DNA of 64,000 nt from Rhodoferax ferrireducens. Lineage in GTDB: Bacteria; Pseudomonadota; Gammaproteobacteria; Burkholderiales; Burkholderiaceae_C. Numbering within the stretch: position 1 is the first letter of the stretch; every line of letters starts with the position of its first letter. The position numbers and the translations under genes were made by a program. Positions 1 to 8,388 of the stretch are shown here, piece after piece. Location of the stretch: assembly GCA_002083775.1 (NCBI GenBank), contig MTEI01000009.1, positions 1-64,000 of the forward strand. The letters run 5' to 3'. Under the pieces are notes generated by a model. That model saw only the letters and a list, made by a program, of their open reading frames with translations, searched no databases and was not told the DNA's origin.

Positions 1-1316
1 CTGCACGGCCCGTCCAGCTTTTCAGCGCGTTGAACATCGTGGTGGGCTTGGATGGCCACCGATAGCGCCGCCAGTGCGCTCATGGCCACCAGGGGCACGG
101 GTGCCTTGACGAAACCGCACACTTCCAGCACCGCGCCACGGATCAGCGGGGGCAGTGCGTCCAGCGGGTAGTCTTGCGCTTCGCTTTGCACAATCAGCGG
201 TTGGAGTTCTGGCCACTGGTCAATCTGACCTGTGGCGGCTGTATCCCCAGCGCCAGATACTATATTTTGAATAGCGTCATAGTCCCATTGCGGTGCGCGT
301 TGTTGACGTGGCCCGTCCAGCAGATCACGCAAGCTCTGCCAGTTGTTGCCGCTGCATGAGTCGTGCATACAGTGGAAACCCAGCTTGCCCGTGCCATCCC
401 TGAAAATCGCCGCCTCACCATTGACGTGCTCGCTGTTGAATGGGCAGGTGTTCAGCTTGAAACGCTCGCGGCCATCGTGCTGGTCGGTGCTGTAGTCCAG
501 GCCGTGCCGGGCGAGAAAATCCTCCAGGTTGAATTTGCTGCGTTGCGTGCTGTCGCTGGGTGGTGCTTTGGGTGTCGCTGTCGGTATCGGTTGCACCATA
601 CGCAGTTGGTCAACTGTCACCAGCTCTCGCGCCGGGGTGCTCACCAGCTCTGATAGCCGCCAGGGTGCCGCCGGGGTGTTGTCACCCTTGTTGGCCACCG
701 TGCCGTACAGCTTGCAGATGCGCGCCGCATTGAAAACGCTGCGGTCAACTTTTATTTGAGCGTCGTCAAACAGATCAGCCAGCGCTGCCAGCACGCCTTT
801 AAGCAGAGTCGTCGAATCGTCATCATGAGGCAGGTCAATCGCATACAGCAGGTGGTAGCCGTTGCCGGATTTGGCCACTTGCGGCGCTGCCCAGTCCAGC
901 CCTTGCAGATGCTTGTAAATCGCCTGTGCCTTGGTGCGAGCCGCTTCAAGCTGGGTGTCCGATGCGCTTGTTTGGGCAGGCCGAACCGGGTCTAGGTCGA
1001 TCAGTAGCCAGCGCCGCCGGACAATTTGCTTGTCGGTGGTGGTTGCCGTCGCGAATGCCTCAATACGGTTGCTGTAGCGGCCCAGCAGTTGCGGGTCAAC
1101 CGGGTTGAGCGTGATGTAAACCGCTGCACCGCTGTTGCTCAGTTGCGCCGCATGGCTGGCCAGGTCTTGCCAGTGCGCAGAGTCAAAATACCCCGCGTCG
1201 GTGCGTTTGCGACCCTTGGGAAAGGACCTAAGTTCAATCACGTCTGTCGGATCAAACAGCACTGCCAGCGCTGCCTGAATCGCTGCCCTGTCGGATTGGG
1301 GGGTGGTGTCATTCAT
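1..1316 (-). CDS. Primase-like protein with DUF3987 domain (partial, runs off left edge)
   Basis: Only the first 438 codons are present. The N-terminal part resembles an archaeo-eukaryotic primase: LLIDLDP (residues 104-110) carries an acidic pair, SGNGYHLLY (150-158) fits the SGxGxH nucleotide-binding motif, and DRSVFNAARICKLYG (191-205) fits the last conserved block. A Cys/His cluster follows (C291, H297, H315, C316, C321), possibly zinc binding. From about residue 384 the sequence reads like the start of DUF3987 (YfjI-type), common in prophage and P4-like replication proteins. Inferred role: priming or helicase-linked replication of the element. The ATG overlaps the stop of the upstream 63-aa gene by 8 bases, so it is the distal gene of a compact operon. 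The helicase part lies beyond the edge. Confidence 0.8.
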   Translation of the reverse strand, partial: MNDTTPQSDRAAIQAALAVLFDPTDVIELRSFPKGRKRTDAGYFDSAHWQDLASHAAQLSNSGAAVYITLNPVDPQLLGRYSNRIEAFATATTTDKQIVRRRWLLIDLDPVRPAQTSASDTQLEAARTKAQAIYKHLQGLDWAAPQVAKSGNGYHLLYAIDLPHDDDSTTLLKGVLAALADLFDDAQIKVDRSVFNAARICKLYGTVANKGDNTPAAPWRLSELVSTPARELVTVDQLRMVQPIPTATPKAPPSDSTQRSKFNLEDFLARHGLDYSTDQHDGRERFKLNTCPFNSEHVNGEAAIFRDGTGKLGFHCMHDSCSGNNWQSLRDLLDGPRQQRAPQWDYDAIQNIVSGAGDTAATGQIDQWPELQPLIVQSEAQDYPLDALPPLIRGAVLEVCGFVKAPVPLVAMSALAALSVAIQAHHDVQRAEKLDGPC

Positions 1317-1500
1317 GGTTGACCCCCAATTTCAATGCGAATGCTTGCAGCTCTGCGAAGTTGGCACAGTAGCGCGTCAGGCCATATTTGCAGACGGTGT
1401 AGTCGCCGTTATTGCCTTTGATGACGTGGTGCCCTGCCAGCGCCAGTCGGGCAACTTGGTTTGCAATGGCTTTGCTGTCGGTGGTGGTCAGCGCAGCCAT
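1309..1500 (-). CDS. Small hypothetical protein of the integrative element (63 aa)
   Basis: A 63-residue soluble-looking protein with no domain I recognise. It has several basic and aromatic residues in the centre (KGNNGDYTVCKYG). It is supported as a gene mainly by context: its start overlaps the end of the upstream 78-aa gene by 13 bases and its stop overlaps the primase start by 8 bases, as in a translationally coupled operon. A DNA-binding or replication-accessory role is possible but not shown. Confidence 0.55.
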   Translation of the reverse strand: MAALTTTDSKAIANQVARLALAGHHVIKGNNGDYTVCKYGLTRYCANFAELQAFALKLGVNHE

Positions 1501-1724
1501 TGCAGTACCCCCTGAATCAGCATCACTGCCACCAGGATCACGATCATGATGGTGTATGCATCAATGCCACGGTCCAGCGTGAAACCGCTTAGAGCGCTCT
1601 TGATGTAAGTTCGAATTGCTCCTAAAATACGAGTGCTTTTGTTGGTAATTTCGGCGGGTTGACTATGTGGTGTGGTCAGCCCGTCGCCGCTTTTGGGCTT
1701 GGTATGGGTGGTCATGGTCGCCAC
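1488..1724 (-). CDS. Small single-span membrane protein of the integrative element (78 aa)
   Basis: The first ~50 residues are polar. Residues ~58-76 form one hydrophobic segment (TIMIVILVAVMLIQGVLQW), so this is probably a C-terminally anchored inner-membrane protein. It begins 3 bases after the stop of the AlpA-like gene and overlaps the next gene, consistent with one transcript. I do not recognise the family and propose no function. Confidence 0.5.
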   Translation of the reverse strand: MATMTTHTKPKSGDGLTTPHSQPAEITNKSTRILGAIRTYIKSALSGFTLDRGIDAYTIMIVILVAVMLIQGVLQWLR

Positions 1725-1727
1725 CTC

Positions 1728-2060
1728 TTATGCCGTGACCAATGTCGTGCGCTTCACCCGTTTTGCCGCTTGCTTTTTCAAAGTCGCACTGCGGTCGAAC
1801 CAATCAGTTTTGAATGCTTCATCACTGCCCGCCATGCGTGCGTTATGCAGTTTGGTCACCAACTCGCGGATTTGCTCGTCGGTCTTGCCAGCGATACGCG
1901 CCGCATTGATGGCTTTCACTTCGGTGTCTGGCCAGCCTACAGCGCGCTGGCCGATGGGCACCGGAACGGTAAACAAGCCGTCGTGAATGGCCGTGTAAAC
2001 ACTGGCGTGGCTGGCGTGCCCGGTTTCCGCTTTGACTGCGGACATTCTGAGAATACTCAT
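1728..2060 (-). CDS. AlpA-family phage-type transcriptional regulator
   Basis: A 110-residue protein whose first ~70 residues match the AlpA pattern: a short helix-turn-helix (residues ~8-28), then the wing-like segment GQRAVGWPDTEVKAINAARI. AlpA proteins of P4-like islands bind DNA and activate integrase or excision genes. The ATG has a good ribosome site (AAGGGG, 8 bases upstream). It follows int by two genes and heads the compact block leading to the primase. The basic C-terminal tail (KKQAAKRVKR) may add DNA affinity. Confidence 0.75.
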   Translation of the reverse strand: MSILRMSAVKAETGHASHASVYTAIHDGLFTVPVPIGQRAVGWPDTEVKAINAARIAGKTDEQIRELVTKLHNARMAGSDEAFKTDWFDRSATLKKQAAKRVKRTTLVTA

Positions 2061-2207
2061 TGTTAAAACCCCTTATCGCCTTCTGGCGCTTATTGCCGCG
2101 AAGTGCAGCAAGTGGGGAGATTAGGCAAAACTTCAGACGTATTTGGGTACCACAAACACCGCTGACGATACCGCAACCACCGCTGCGGTACTCTATTTTG
2201 ATAGCGG

Positions 2208-2765
2208 CTATCCTTTATCTAGCTTGGTTTTCAAATGCATCTCAATGACTCGCTCAGGATCATCGAGCGAATTCCAAAAGTCTGATGGTGCTTTTTGCGC
2301 CAGCCGTCTGGCAGCCGCACGTACACCGCCCACTCGAATATTTGCTGTTGGTTTATGGCCGTCAACCCATTCTTTCAATTTGGCGGCAGCAATGTTTTTG
2401 GGAGTTGACCGTCCCCCAACTTTTCCAGCCGTTGATCTCTTTCTCTTTTGCTGGGAAAACGTCGATCTGGCCGATTGAGTGACATCAATTAATAGACGCA
2501 ACAGTTCGACTTTCGTAAGAAGCGGGTTGTTTGACAGGAATACGTCAAACACTTCATCCGATTCATGGGCTGAAGGTGGGCGCAACATTACGTTCATGAG
2601 TTGCACTCGCAACTCGCTCAACTTATGCAGCTCTGCGGCCAAGAAAGATGCGGATTGACGGTCAATCCGAAATAGACCGAGCTTTGGTTGCCCCATATCG
2701 CCCCCCTGCACGCCCCGATAAAGAACCAGCGCCAGTCGGGTCAGGGGTGTCCCGGTTTTCGCCAT
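2208..2765 (-). CDS. Hypothetical protein of the integrative element
   Basis: 185 residues from the longest start, or 162 from an internal ATG at 2696 that has a purine-rich stretch (AGGGGGG) close upstream; I cannot decide between them. The N-terminal half is helical-looking (ASFLAAELHKLSEL). The C-terminal half is rich in Lys/Arg/Ala (KRKRSTAGKVGGRS; AAARRLAQKAPSDFW), suggesting nucleic-acid contact, but I recognise no family. It lies between int and the AlpA-like gene, on the same strand. The 147-base gap downstream (2061-2207) holds one small hairpin and the AlpA-like gene's ribosome site. Confidence 0.6.
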   Translation of the reverse strand: MAKTGTPLTRLALVLYRGVQGGDMGQPKLGLFRIDRQSASFLAAELHKLSELRVQLMNVMLRPPSAHESDEVFDVFLSNNPLLTKVELLRLLIDVTQSARSTFSQQKRKRSTAGKVGGRSTPKNIAAAKLKEWVDGHKPTANIRVGGVRAAARRLAQKAPSDFWNSLDDPERVIEMHLKTKLDKG

Positions 2766-2802
2766 CGGGGATCAGCCGATAGCTAGGCGTGGTCAAAAAC
2801 TG

Positions 2803-4038
2803 TTATGCCGCTTTGAACTGGATCACGTCCGCGCCTTTGGCCAGCTTGTCCAGATAGTCCGCCCACACTTGCAGCATATCGGTGCGTTCGTCGATATGTG
2901 TTGCGCGGTCGTATGCGCCACCGTGGGTAATCTGGCCAGTGTGGGCTAGCTGCGCTTCGATCACGTCCTTAGGGTACTTCAGCACTTGACGCAAGATAGT
3001 GCGCCCTGTTGCCCGGTAGCCGTGCCACGTGTGAACGTCCTTGTAACCCATGGCGTGCAGCGCTGCGCTTACCGCCGCTTCGGACATGGGTGTGCGCCAG
3101 TCACGCAAGCCGGGGAAAACATATTCCCGCTCGCCCGTCAATTTGTGCAGGTCATGCAACACCGCCACCGCCTGCCGTGGCAGGGGGACTACATGGGGTT
3201 GTCCGTTGATCTTTTCCGCCTTGGTGCGCTTCATATCCGCGCTGGGTATCGACCACAGCGCTTTCTCCAGATCCAGATCAGCCCACCGCATCGTCCGCAA
3301 GTTACCCGGCCTTTGAAACAGTATCGGCGCGAGTTTCAGTGCTGCCCGGACAACAGGCCCGCCGTTGTAGGCTTCGCTGGCGCGTAACAGTTCGCCCAGC
3401 TTTACCGGGTCTGTAATGGCTGGCAAGTTTTCTTTGATGTGGGGCTTCAAGGCTGGTTTGATGTCCGGGGTGATGTCACGTTCGGCCCGGCCTGTTGCCA
3501 CTGCGTGACACCACACACCATGCGCCGTAATCAGTACCCGGTGCGCCACGTCCAATGCGCCACGTTCCTCTACTTTTTGGATTACCGCCAGTAGCTCAAT
3601 GGGTTTGATGCTGGCAATGGCCCGCTTGCCAAGGTAGGGCATCAAATCCTTGGTGATGTTGCGATTCTCGCGGACATAGTGGGTAGCGCTCCAGTTGGGT
3701 TTGCCACGTTCCAGCCAGTCGCTCGCTGTCGCTGCCAGTGTGTCGCCGCTGCCCACGGATGCCTTGAGTTTTTCAACCTGCCGGGCTTGCAGTGGGTCAA
3801 TACCTTCAGACTTTTGCAGCTTTGCCGCGTCACGGGCTTTGCGTGCTGCCGTCAACGACACGTCCGGGTAACTGCCCAGCGCCAGCCTGCTTTCTTTTCC
3901 GTCAGCGTACATTTTCCAGAACCAGCGCTTCGATCCTGCCGGACTGACCTCAAGATAAAGGCCAGCCGCATCAGTAAACCGCGCCCGTGCCTTATCCGGG
4001 GGGCAGGTAGCGTTACGGCACTTGGCATCAGTCAGCAT
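2803..4038 (-). CDS. P4-type tyrosine recombinase/integrase
   Basis: 411 residues, full length for the P4 integrase family. The N-terminal ~90 residues are the arm-binding domain (DUF4102: GLYLEVSPAGSKRWFWKMY, LGSYPDVSLTAARK). The core-binding domain spans ~100-190 and the catalytic domain ~205-400. Active-site features visible: the first Arg in RPGNLRTMRW, the HGYRATGRT box, LAHTG, and the tyrosine in GGAYDRA. It catalyses site-specific integration and excision; P4-type enzymes usually target tRNA 3' ends, and tRNA-Thr lies 194 bases upstream in the same orientation. The ATG is preceded by AGGAG. Integrase and tRNA are both on the minus strand, so the element lies 3' of the tRNA. Confidence 0.93.
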   Translation of the reverse strand: MLTDAKCRNATCPPDKARARFTDAAGLYLEVSPAGSKRWFWKMYADGKESRLALGSYPDVSLTAARKARDAAKLQKSEGIDPLQARQVEKLKASVGSGDTLAATASDWLERGKPNWSATHYVRENRNITKDLMPYLGKRAIASIKPIELLAVIQKVEERGALDVAHRVLITAHGVWCHAVATGRAERDITPDIKPALKPHIKENLPAITDPVKLGELLRASEAYNGGPVVRAALKLAPILFQRPGNLRTMRWADLDLEKALWSIPSADMKRTKAEKINGQPHVVPLPRQAVAVLHDLHKLTGEREYVFPGLRDWRTPMSEAAVSAALHAMGYKDVHTWHGYRATGRTILRQVLKYPKDVIEAQLAHTGQITHGGAYDRATHIDERTDMLQVWADYLDKLAKGADVIQFKAA

Positions 4039-4186
4039 GGTGTTTCTCCTAGGGAAACGGGGAACAAGTGGCTAAAAATGCTGTTCCCCGGTGATTCATT
4101 CCCCGGTATGTTCCCCGGTCTTGCCTTGAATGTCAATGTATGGCCCTGTACCCTGTTGGAGTGTAAGCAGCTGATTTACCAATGAA

Positions 4187-4220
4187 AAAGGCCTCCGAGT
4201 ATCGCTACTTGGAGGCCTTT
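4187..4220 (-). terminator. Rho-independent terminator after tRNA-Thr
   Basis: A 10-bp perfect stem (AAAGGCCTCC / GGAGGCCTTT, 14-base loop) is followed on the minus strand by a run of five T. It lies 12 bases past the tRNA 3' end and probably ends the tRNA transcript, insulating int. If the element recombined inside the tRNA gene, this terminator was brought in by the element (inference). Confidence 0.75.
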
Positions 4221-4231
4221 GGACTGTCTAA

Positions 4232-4307
4232 TGGTGCCGATTATCGGATTCGAACTGATGACCTACCGCTTACAAGGCGGTTGCTCTACCAACTGAGCTA
4301 AATCGGC
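4232..4307 (-). tRNA. tRNA-Thr (anticodon TGT), CCA encoded
   Basis: 76 nt including an encoded CCA. The acceptor arms GCCGAT / ATCGGC pair, the D-loop reads AGCTCAGTTGGTAGAGC, the anticodon stem-loop is CCGCC-TTGTAAG-CGG with anticodon TGT, and the T-arm contains TTCGAATCC. It decodes ACA (and by wobble other ACN) codons. Its 3' half is the inferred attachment site of the adjacent integrase-bearing element; the gene is intact after insertion. Confidence 0.95.
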
Positions 4308-4359
4308 ACATTGATAATTTTACATGAGCCAAGGATGGCTCAAAACAGCCCATTACAGA

Positions 4360-4767
4360 CTATTTGATACGTTTGAGCGCTGGCCGGGCACGGGTAACTG
4401 GTTTGGGTGACGTCGGCTCTGGCGCGCTGTCAGGCTTGCTGATCTGGGGAAATGCCATGCCTTGCCCGTTTTCCCGGGCGAAGATGGCAATCACCTGATC
4501 AACCGGCACCATGATGTCGCGGGCCACACCCGCAAAACGGGCCTTGAAGGAAATGTAATCATTGCCCAGCTGCAGACCCGTGGTCGCCGTCAGCCCCACG
4601 TTCAGGACAATTTCACCGTCTTTGACGTACTCGAGCGGCACTTGGACCGAGCGGTCCACCGATACCGTGATATGCGGCGTGTAGCCGTTATCGCAGCACC
4701 ACTCATGAATGGCCCGAATGAGGTAAGGCCGGGTCGAGGTGAACTCAGTGTCGTTGGGGTCGCTCAT
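4360..4767 (-). CDS. sspB: ClpXP protease specificity-enhancing factor SspB
   Basis: 135 residues. Residues ~10-115 match SspB (TRPYLIRAIHEWC, TPHITVSVD, GEIVLNVG, ISFKARFAG, IMVPVDQVIAIFARENG). SspB tethers ssrA-tagged and other substrates to ClpX in the cytoplasm. The tail is Pro/Lys rich and ends in a basic segment, where SspB proteins carry the short ClpX-docking peptide after a flexible linker. It lies 7 bases downstream of sspA, its usual partner, and is surely cotranscribed with it. Confidence 0.93.
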   Translation of the reverse strand: MSDPNDTEFTSTRPYLIRAIHEWCCDNGYTPHITVSVDRSVQVPLEYVKDGEIVLNVGLTATTGLQLGNDYISFKARFAGVARDIMVPVDQVIAIFARENGQGMAFPQISKPDSAPEPTSPKPVTRARPALKRIK

Positions 4768-4774
4768 TCACCAC

Positions 4775-5386
4775 CTATTTGCGCATGACTTTTTCGGAAG
4801 GTGTCAGTGCCTCGATATAAGCCGGGCGTGAAAAGATGCGTTCTGCATATTTCAGCAAGGGCGCAGCGTTCTTGCTCAGTTCGATACCGTAGTAGTCCAG
4901 ACGCCAGAGGAGCGGCGCAATGGCCACGTCCAACATCGAAAAACCGTCGCCCAGCATGAACTTATTTTTCAGAAACACGGGGGCCAGTTGGGTCAGGCGG
5001 TCACGGATGTGCGCGCGGGCCTTTTCCAGGGCTTTTTCATTGGCCTTGGCGCTGCGTGATTCCAGGGTTGACACATGCGTGAACAACTCTTTTTCAAAAT
5101 TCAGCAGGAACAGCCTGACACGCGCCCGATCCACCGGGTCGCCGGGCATCAGTTGCGGATGCGGAAAACGCTCATCAATGTACTCGTTGATGATGTTGGA
5201 TTCGTACAGGATCAGGTCACGTTCGACCAGGATCGGCACTTGACCGTAGGGGTTCATGACACTGATGTCTTCGGGTTTGTTGTAGAGGTCAACGTCCCGA
5301 ATTTCAAAGTCCATGCCTTTTTCAAACAGCACAAACCGGCAGCGGTGGGAGTAGGGACAGGTCGTACCCGAATAAAGCACCATCAT
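4775..5386 (-). CDS. sspA: Stringent starvation protein A (glutathione S-transferase fold)
   Basis: 203 residues from the ATG at 5386, chosen because AGGAG lies 8 bases upstream; a longer frame exists but has no such site. An N-terminal thioredoxin-like GST domain (MVLYSGTTCPYSHRCRF, VDLYNKPEDISVMNPYGQVP, LYESNIINEYIDERFPHP) is followed by a helical GST C-terminal domain (DVAIAPLLWRL). SspA binds RNA polymerase and modulates transcription in starvation and acid stress; it is not expected to be an active transferase. It sits just after the terminator of the bc1 operon and before sspB, the common betaproteobacterial order petABC-sspAB. Confidence 0.93.
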   Translation of the reverse strand: MMVLYSGTTCPYSHRCRFVLFEKGMDFEIRDVDLYNKPEDISVMNPYGQVPILVERDLILYESNIINEYIDERFPHPQLMPGDPVDRARVRLFLLNFEKELFTHVSTLESRSAKANEKALEKARAHIRDRLTQLAPVFLKNKFMLGDGFSMLDVAIAPLLWRLDYYGIELSKNAAPLLKYAERIFSRPAYIEALTPSEKVMRK

Positions 5387-5410
5387 GGTGGAAGCTCCTA
5401 AAAAAATAAA

Positions 5411-5440
5411 AGAGCGGGGCGCACAAAGCAACCCCACTCT
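5411..5440 (-). terminator. Terminator between petC and sspA
   Basis: Read on the minus strand, AGAGTGGGG and CCCCGCTCT pair (one G-T wobble) around a 12-base loop and are followed by a T-rich stretch (TTTATTTTTTT). It lies after petC and directly before the sspA ribosome site, so sspAB would depend on read-through or on a promoter inside this 100-base gap. Confidence 0.6.
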
Positions 5441-5488
5441 GAATCATTGGGGCCGACGGATGCGCCGGCCCGATGCCCACAAAACCTG

Positions 5489-6259
5489 TTACTTGATATC
5501 TTTCCAGTAAGTCTTGTTCAAACGCCAGGCCACAACAATGAAACCAGCCAGGAAAATCAAAACGAAAATCCCCATCGTTTTACGCTGATTTTGAACCGGC
5601 TCTCCCATCCATTGCAAGTAATTCACGAGATCACCAACCATCAGGTCAAACTGCTCGGTACTCATGGTGCCGGGCGAGATCTGCTCAAAGCCCTTGAAGT
5701 GATGGGTCTTGTTGCCGTCCACCTCAATTTCTTCAAATATGGCTTTGCGGTCACCCTGCTGTTCCCAAAACACATGAGGCATGCCACTGTTGACATAAAC
5801 GATGTTGTTGAAGCCAATCGGGCTCAAGGGGTCACGGTAGTACCCCCGCAAATAGGTGTACAGGTAGTCCGCACCTGTTCCATTGGCACCGGCGCGAGAC
5901 CGCGCGATCACGGATAGATCCGGCGGTGGATTGCCAAACCATTCCTTGCCTTCCTTGGCCGTGATCACCGAGCGCATGGTGTCACCCACCTTGGCATCAG
6001 TTTTCAAGATCTCGGTCTTGATCTGGTCCAGCGTGAACCCGATGTCTTCAAGACGGTTATAGCGCATGTATTCCGCGCCATGGCACCCCAGACAATAGGT
6101 AGCAAACGTTTTGGCACCGTTTTGCAGCGCTGCCATATCGGTAATCTTGTTGGGTGCCTTGTCCCAAGCCGGGCCGCCTCCAGACGCATACGCCGAAACC
6201 GCCAAACCCATGGCCATTACCAAGCCAGCTGTAATTTTCTTGATCATGTTCGTTTTCAT
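5489..6259 (-). CDS. petC: Ubiquinol-cytochrome c reductase, cytochrome c1 subunit
   Basis: 256 residues from the ATG at 6259, chosen for the GGAG site 7 bases upstream; the longer frame would overlap petB. A signal peptide (KKITAGLVMAMGLAVSAYA) exports the protein. The haem c site is CLGCH at about residue 53, followed by MRYNRLEDIG. The distal ligand region is around NSGMPHVFWEQQG, and one C-terminal anchor (IFVLIFLAGFIVVAWRL) holds the domain to the periplasmic face. It passes electrons from the Rieske protein to soluble cytochromes. It is the last gene of petABC, 14 bases after petB. Confidence 0.95.
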   Translation of the reverse strand: MKTNMIKKITAGLVMAMGLAVSAYASGGGPAWDKAPNKITDMAALQNGAKTFATYCLGCHGAEYMRYNRLEDIGFTLDQIKTEILKTDAKVGDTMRSVITAKEGKEWFGNPPPDLSVIARSRAGANGTGADYLYTYLRGYYRDPLSPIGFNNIVYVNSGMPHVFWEQQGDRKAIFEEIEVDGNKTHHFKGFEQISPGTMSTEQFDLMVGDLVNYLQWMGEPVQNQRKTMGIFVLIFLAGFIVVAWRLNKTYWKDIK

Positions 6260-6273
6260 AGCAAATCTCCGCA

Positions 6274-7674
6274 TCAATGACCTGTGTAAACAACACGCGT
6301 GGGCACAGGCTTGAACGTACCCATCTTGCTCCACCAAGGCATCAACAAGAAGAAGAAGAAATAAAACATCGTACCGATCTGGGACAACAGGTTGTACAGG
6401 TCAGTGGGTGCCAAGATCCCGAGGTAACCCAGCATCAGGAAATTGACCACAAAAATGCCGTACATGTACTTGTGCCAAGTTGGGCGATAACGGATCGATT
6501 TGGCTTCGCTGTTATCCAGCCAAGGCAAAAAGAAAAGAATCACAACGCCACCACCCATGGCTACCACGCCCCAGAACTTGGCGTCAATCAGCACCATCAG
6601 CGCAACGGTGACCACGGTCCCACCTGCAACCACCAGTTTGAACAAAGCAGGCATCTTGCCCTTCCAGGCCAGCAAGGCACCACCGATGGCCACACTGGCT
6701 GTCAACACATACATGAAGTCAGCCGTGACAGCACGCAGCATGGAGTAGAACGGGGTGAAGTACCAAACCGGGGCAATATGCTGAGGCGTCACCATCGGAT
6801 TCGCAGGGATGAAGTTGTTGAACTCCAGAAAATACCCGCCCATTTCAGGGGCGAAGAAAATGATCGCCGAGAAAACAAAGAGGAAGACGCTGACCCCAAA
6901 AATGTCATGCACTGAGTAATAAGGATGGAAGGGAATGCCATCCAGCGGGATGCCCTTGTCGTCTTTCATGGCCTTGATCTCGACACCGTCCGGGTTGTTG
7001 GACCCAACTTCATGCAGCGCAATGATGTGCGCCACCACCAAGCCCAGCAACACCAGCGGCACAGCAATCACGTGGAAGCTGAAGAAGCGGTTCAGGGTTG
7101 CATCGCCCACCACAAAGTCACCGCGAATCAGCAAAGCCAGATCTGGCCCGATGAAGGGGATGGCAGAGAACAAGTTCACGATCACCTGAGCACCCCAGTA
7201 GCTCATCTGACCCCAAGGCAGCAGATAGCCCATGAAAGCTTCAGCCATCAGCGCCAGGAAAATGCCACAGCCAAACAGCCAGATCAGTTCACGCGGTTTG
7301 CGATAGCTGCCGTACATCAGGCCACGGAACATATGCAAGTACACCATGACAAAAAATGCCGACGCGCCGGTGGAGTGCATGTAGCGGATCAACCAACCCC
7401 ATGGCACGTCCCGCATGATGTATTCGACTGAGGCAAAAGCGAGCGCGGCGTCCGGCTTGTAATGCATCACCAGGAAAATGCCGGTGACGATCTGGATCAC
7501 AAACACCAGCAAAGACAGCGAACCGAAGATGTACCAGACGTTGAAATTTTTCGGTGCGTAGTACTCACTCATGTGCTCTTTGAAGAGCTTGGACAAGGGG
7601 AATCGGTTGTCAATCCAATTCATCGTTTTGTCCATCAGAGGCGCATTTGGGGAAATTTCGTGAAATTCTGCCAT
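6274..7674 (-). CDS. petB: Ubiquinol-cytochrome c reductase, cytochrome b subunit
   Basis: 466 residues with eight or more membrane segments, typical of full-length proteobacterial cytochrome b. Haem-ligand regions ([30 protein letters not shown]) and the quinol-oxidation motif ([10 protein letters not shown] region; PEW is replaced by a [10 protein letters not shown] context) are visible. It catalyses quinol oxidation and reduction in the inner membrane with petA and petC. The C-terminal half carries extra helices beyond the core, common in betaproteobacteria. It sits 11 bases after petA. Confidence 0.95.
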   Translation of the reverse strand: MAEFHEISPNAPLMDKTMNWIDNRFPLSKLFKEHMSEYYAPKNFNVWYIFGSLSLLVFVIQIVTGIFLVMHYKPDAALAFASVEYIMRDVPWGWLIRYMHSTGASAFFVMVYLHMFRGLMYGSYRKPRELIWLFGCGIFLALMAEAFMGYLLPWGQMSYWGAQVIVNLFSAIPFIGPDLALLIRGDFVVGDATLNRFFSFHVIAVPLVLLGLVVAHIIALHEVGSNNPDGVEIKAMKDDKGIPLDGIPFHPYYSVHDIFGVSVFLFVFSAIIFFAPEMGGYFLEFNNFIPANPMVTPQHIAPVWYFTPFYSMLRAVTADFMYVLTASVAIGGALLAWKGKMPALFKLVVAGGTVVTVALMVLIDAKFWGVVAMGGGVVILFFLPWLDNSEAKSIRYRPTWHKYMYGIFVVNFLMLGYLGILAPTDLYNLLSQIGTMFYFFFFLLMPWWSKMGTFKPVPTRVVYTGH

Positions 7675-7685
7675 GTCAATAGTCC

Positions 7686-8294
7686 TCAGGCTTTCTTGTC
7701 TTCACCAATCAGCAGCTTGGCATCTGACAGGTACGTGTGCGGTGGAATTTCCAGATTCGTCGGAGCCGGCTTGTTCTTGAAGACACGCCCAGCCAAGTCA
7801 AACGTCGAGCCGTGGCAGGGGCAAAAGAACCCGCCGCGCCAGTCGTCGGGCAGCGAGGGCTGTGCGCCTGTTGCAAACTTGTCAGACGGCGAACAGCCAA
7901 GGTGCGTGCAAATGCCAATGGCCACCAGATATTCTGGCTTGATGGCGCGCGTGGCGTTCTGCGCGTATCCAGGCTGCTGAGCGCCAACCTTGGACTGCGG
8001 ATCCACCAACTGGGAATCGTTTTTTTCCAAATCAGCCAGCATCTCGGGCGTGCGGCGCAAGATCCAGACCGGTTTGCCACGCCACTCCACCGTCATTTTC
8101 TCGCCTGGCTTCAAAGCAGAAATATCTGCCTCAACCGCAGCACCAGCTGCCTTGGCTCTTTCAGAGGGTTGAAACGAGGCAACAAAAGGAACGACCAGCG
8201 CAGCCGTGCCAAGTGCGCCAACGGCGCTGGAAGCGATCAGCCACGTTCGCTTTTCGGCGTCAACCGAGCCGTTTTTGACAACAGATTCACTCAT
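7686..8294 (-). CDS. petA: Ubiquinol-cytochrome c reductase, Rieske iron-sulfur subunit
   Basis: 202 residues from the ATG at 8294, preceded by GAGG at 6 bases; upstream in-frame starts are less likely. An N-terminal membrane anchor with Tat-like character ([21 protein letters not shown]) leads to the Rieske domain, whose [2Fe-2S] ligands lie in CTHLGC and CPCHGS. It carries one electron from quinol to cytochrome c1. Rieske proteins are Tat substrates, and tatABC lies about 4 kb away. First gene of petABC; the 94-base gap upstream probably holds the promoter. Confidence 0.95.
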   Translation of the reverse strand: MSESVVKNGSVDAEKRTWLIASSAVGALGTAALVVPFVASFQPSERAKAAGAAVEADISALKPGEKMTVEWRGKPVWILRRTPEMLADLEKNDSQLVDPQSKVGAQQPGYAQNATRAIKPEYLVAIGICTHLGCSPSDKFATGAQPSLPDDWRGGFFCPCHGSTFDLAGRVFKNKPAPTNLEIPPHTYLSDAKLLIGEDKKA

Positions 8295-8388
8295 GGGCAT
8301 CCTCAATGATAAAAACCACAACAGATCAAAGGAAACGATTGTAACTGAGCCCCCTTAACCCGAGTCATACGGACGCCCAAAAGTAACT

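Larger units (their letters stand above)
1..4231. mobile_element. One end of a P4-like integrative element inserted at tRNA-Thr
   Basis: The block from the left edge to the 3' end of tRNA-Thr holds a P4-type tyrosine integrase next to the tRNA, an AlpA-like regulator, small unknown genes and a primase/DUF3987 protein, all on the minus strand. Known elements of this type recombine at tRNA 3' ends and carry int beside the attachment site. The inner boundary is inferred to lie within the tRNA 3' half. The other end and the second att copy are outside the window, so size and cargo are unknown. Confidence 0.75.

Noticed and set aside
2190..2225. GATAGCGGCTATCCTTTATCTAGC as a repeat copy
   Set aside because: Partial, shuffled resemblance only; the hairpin arms do not match the family.
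4326..4341. Hairpin GAGCCA/TGGCTC after sspB as a terminator
   Set aside because: Short stem with no T-run; not convincing.
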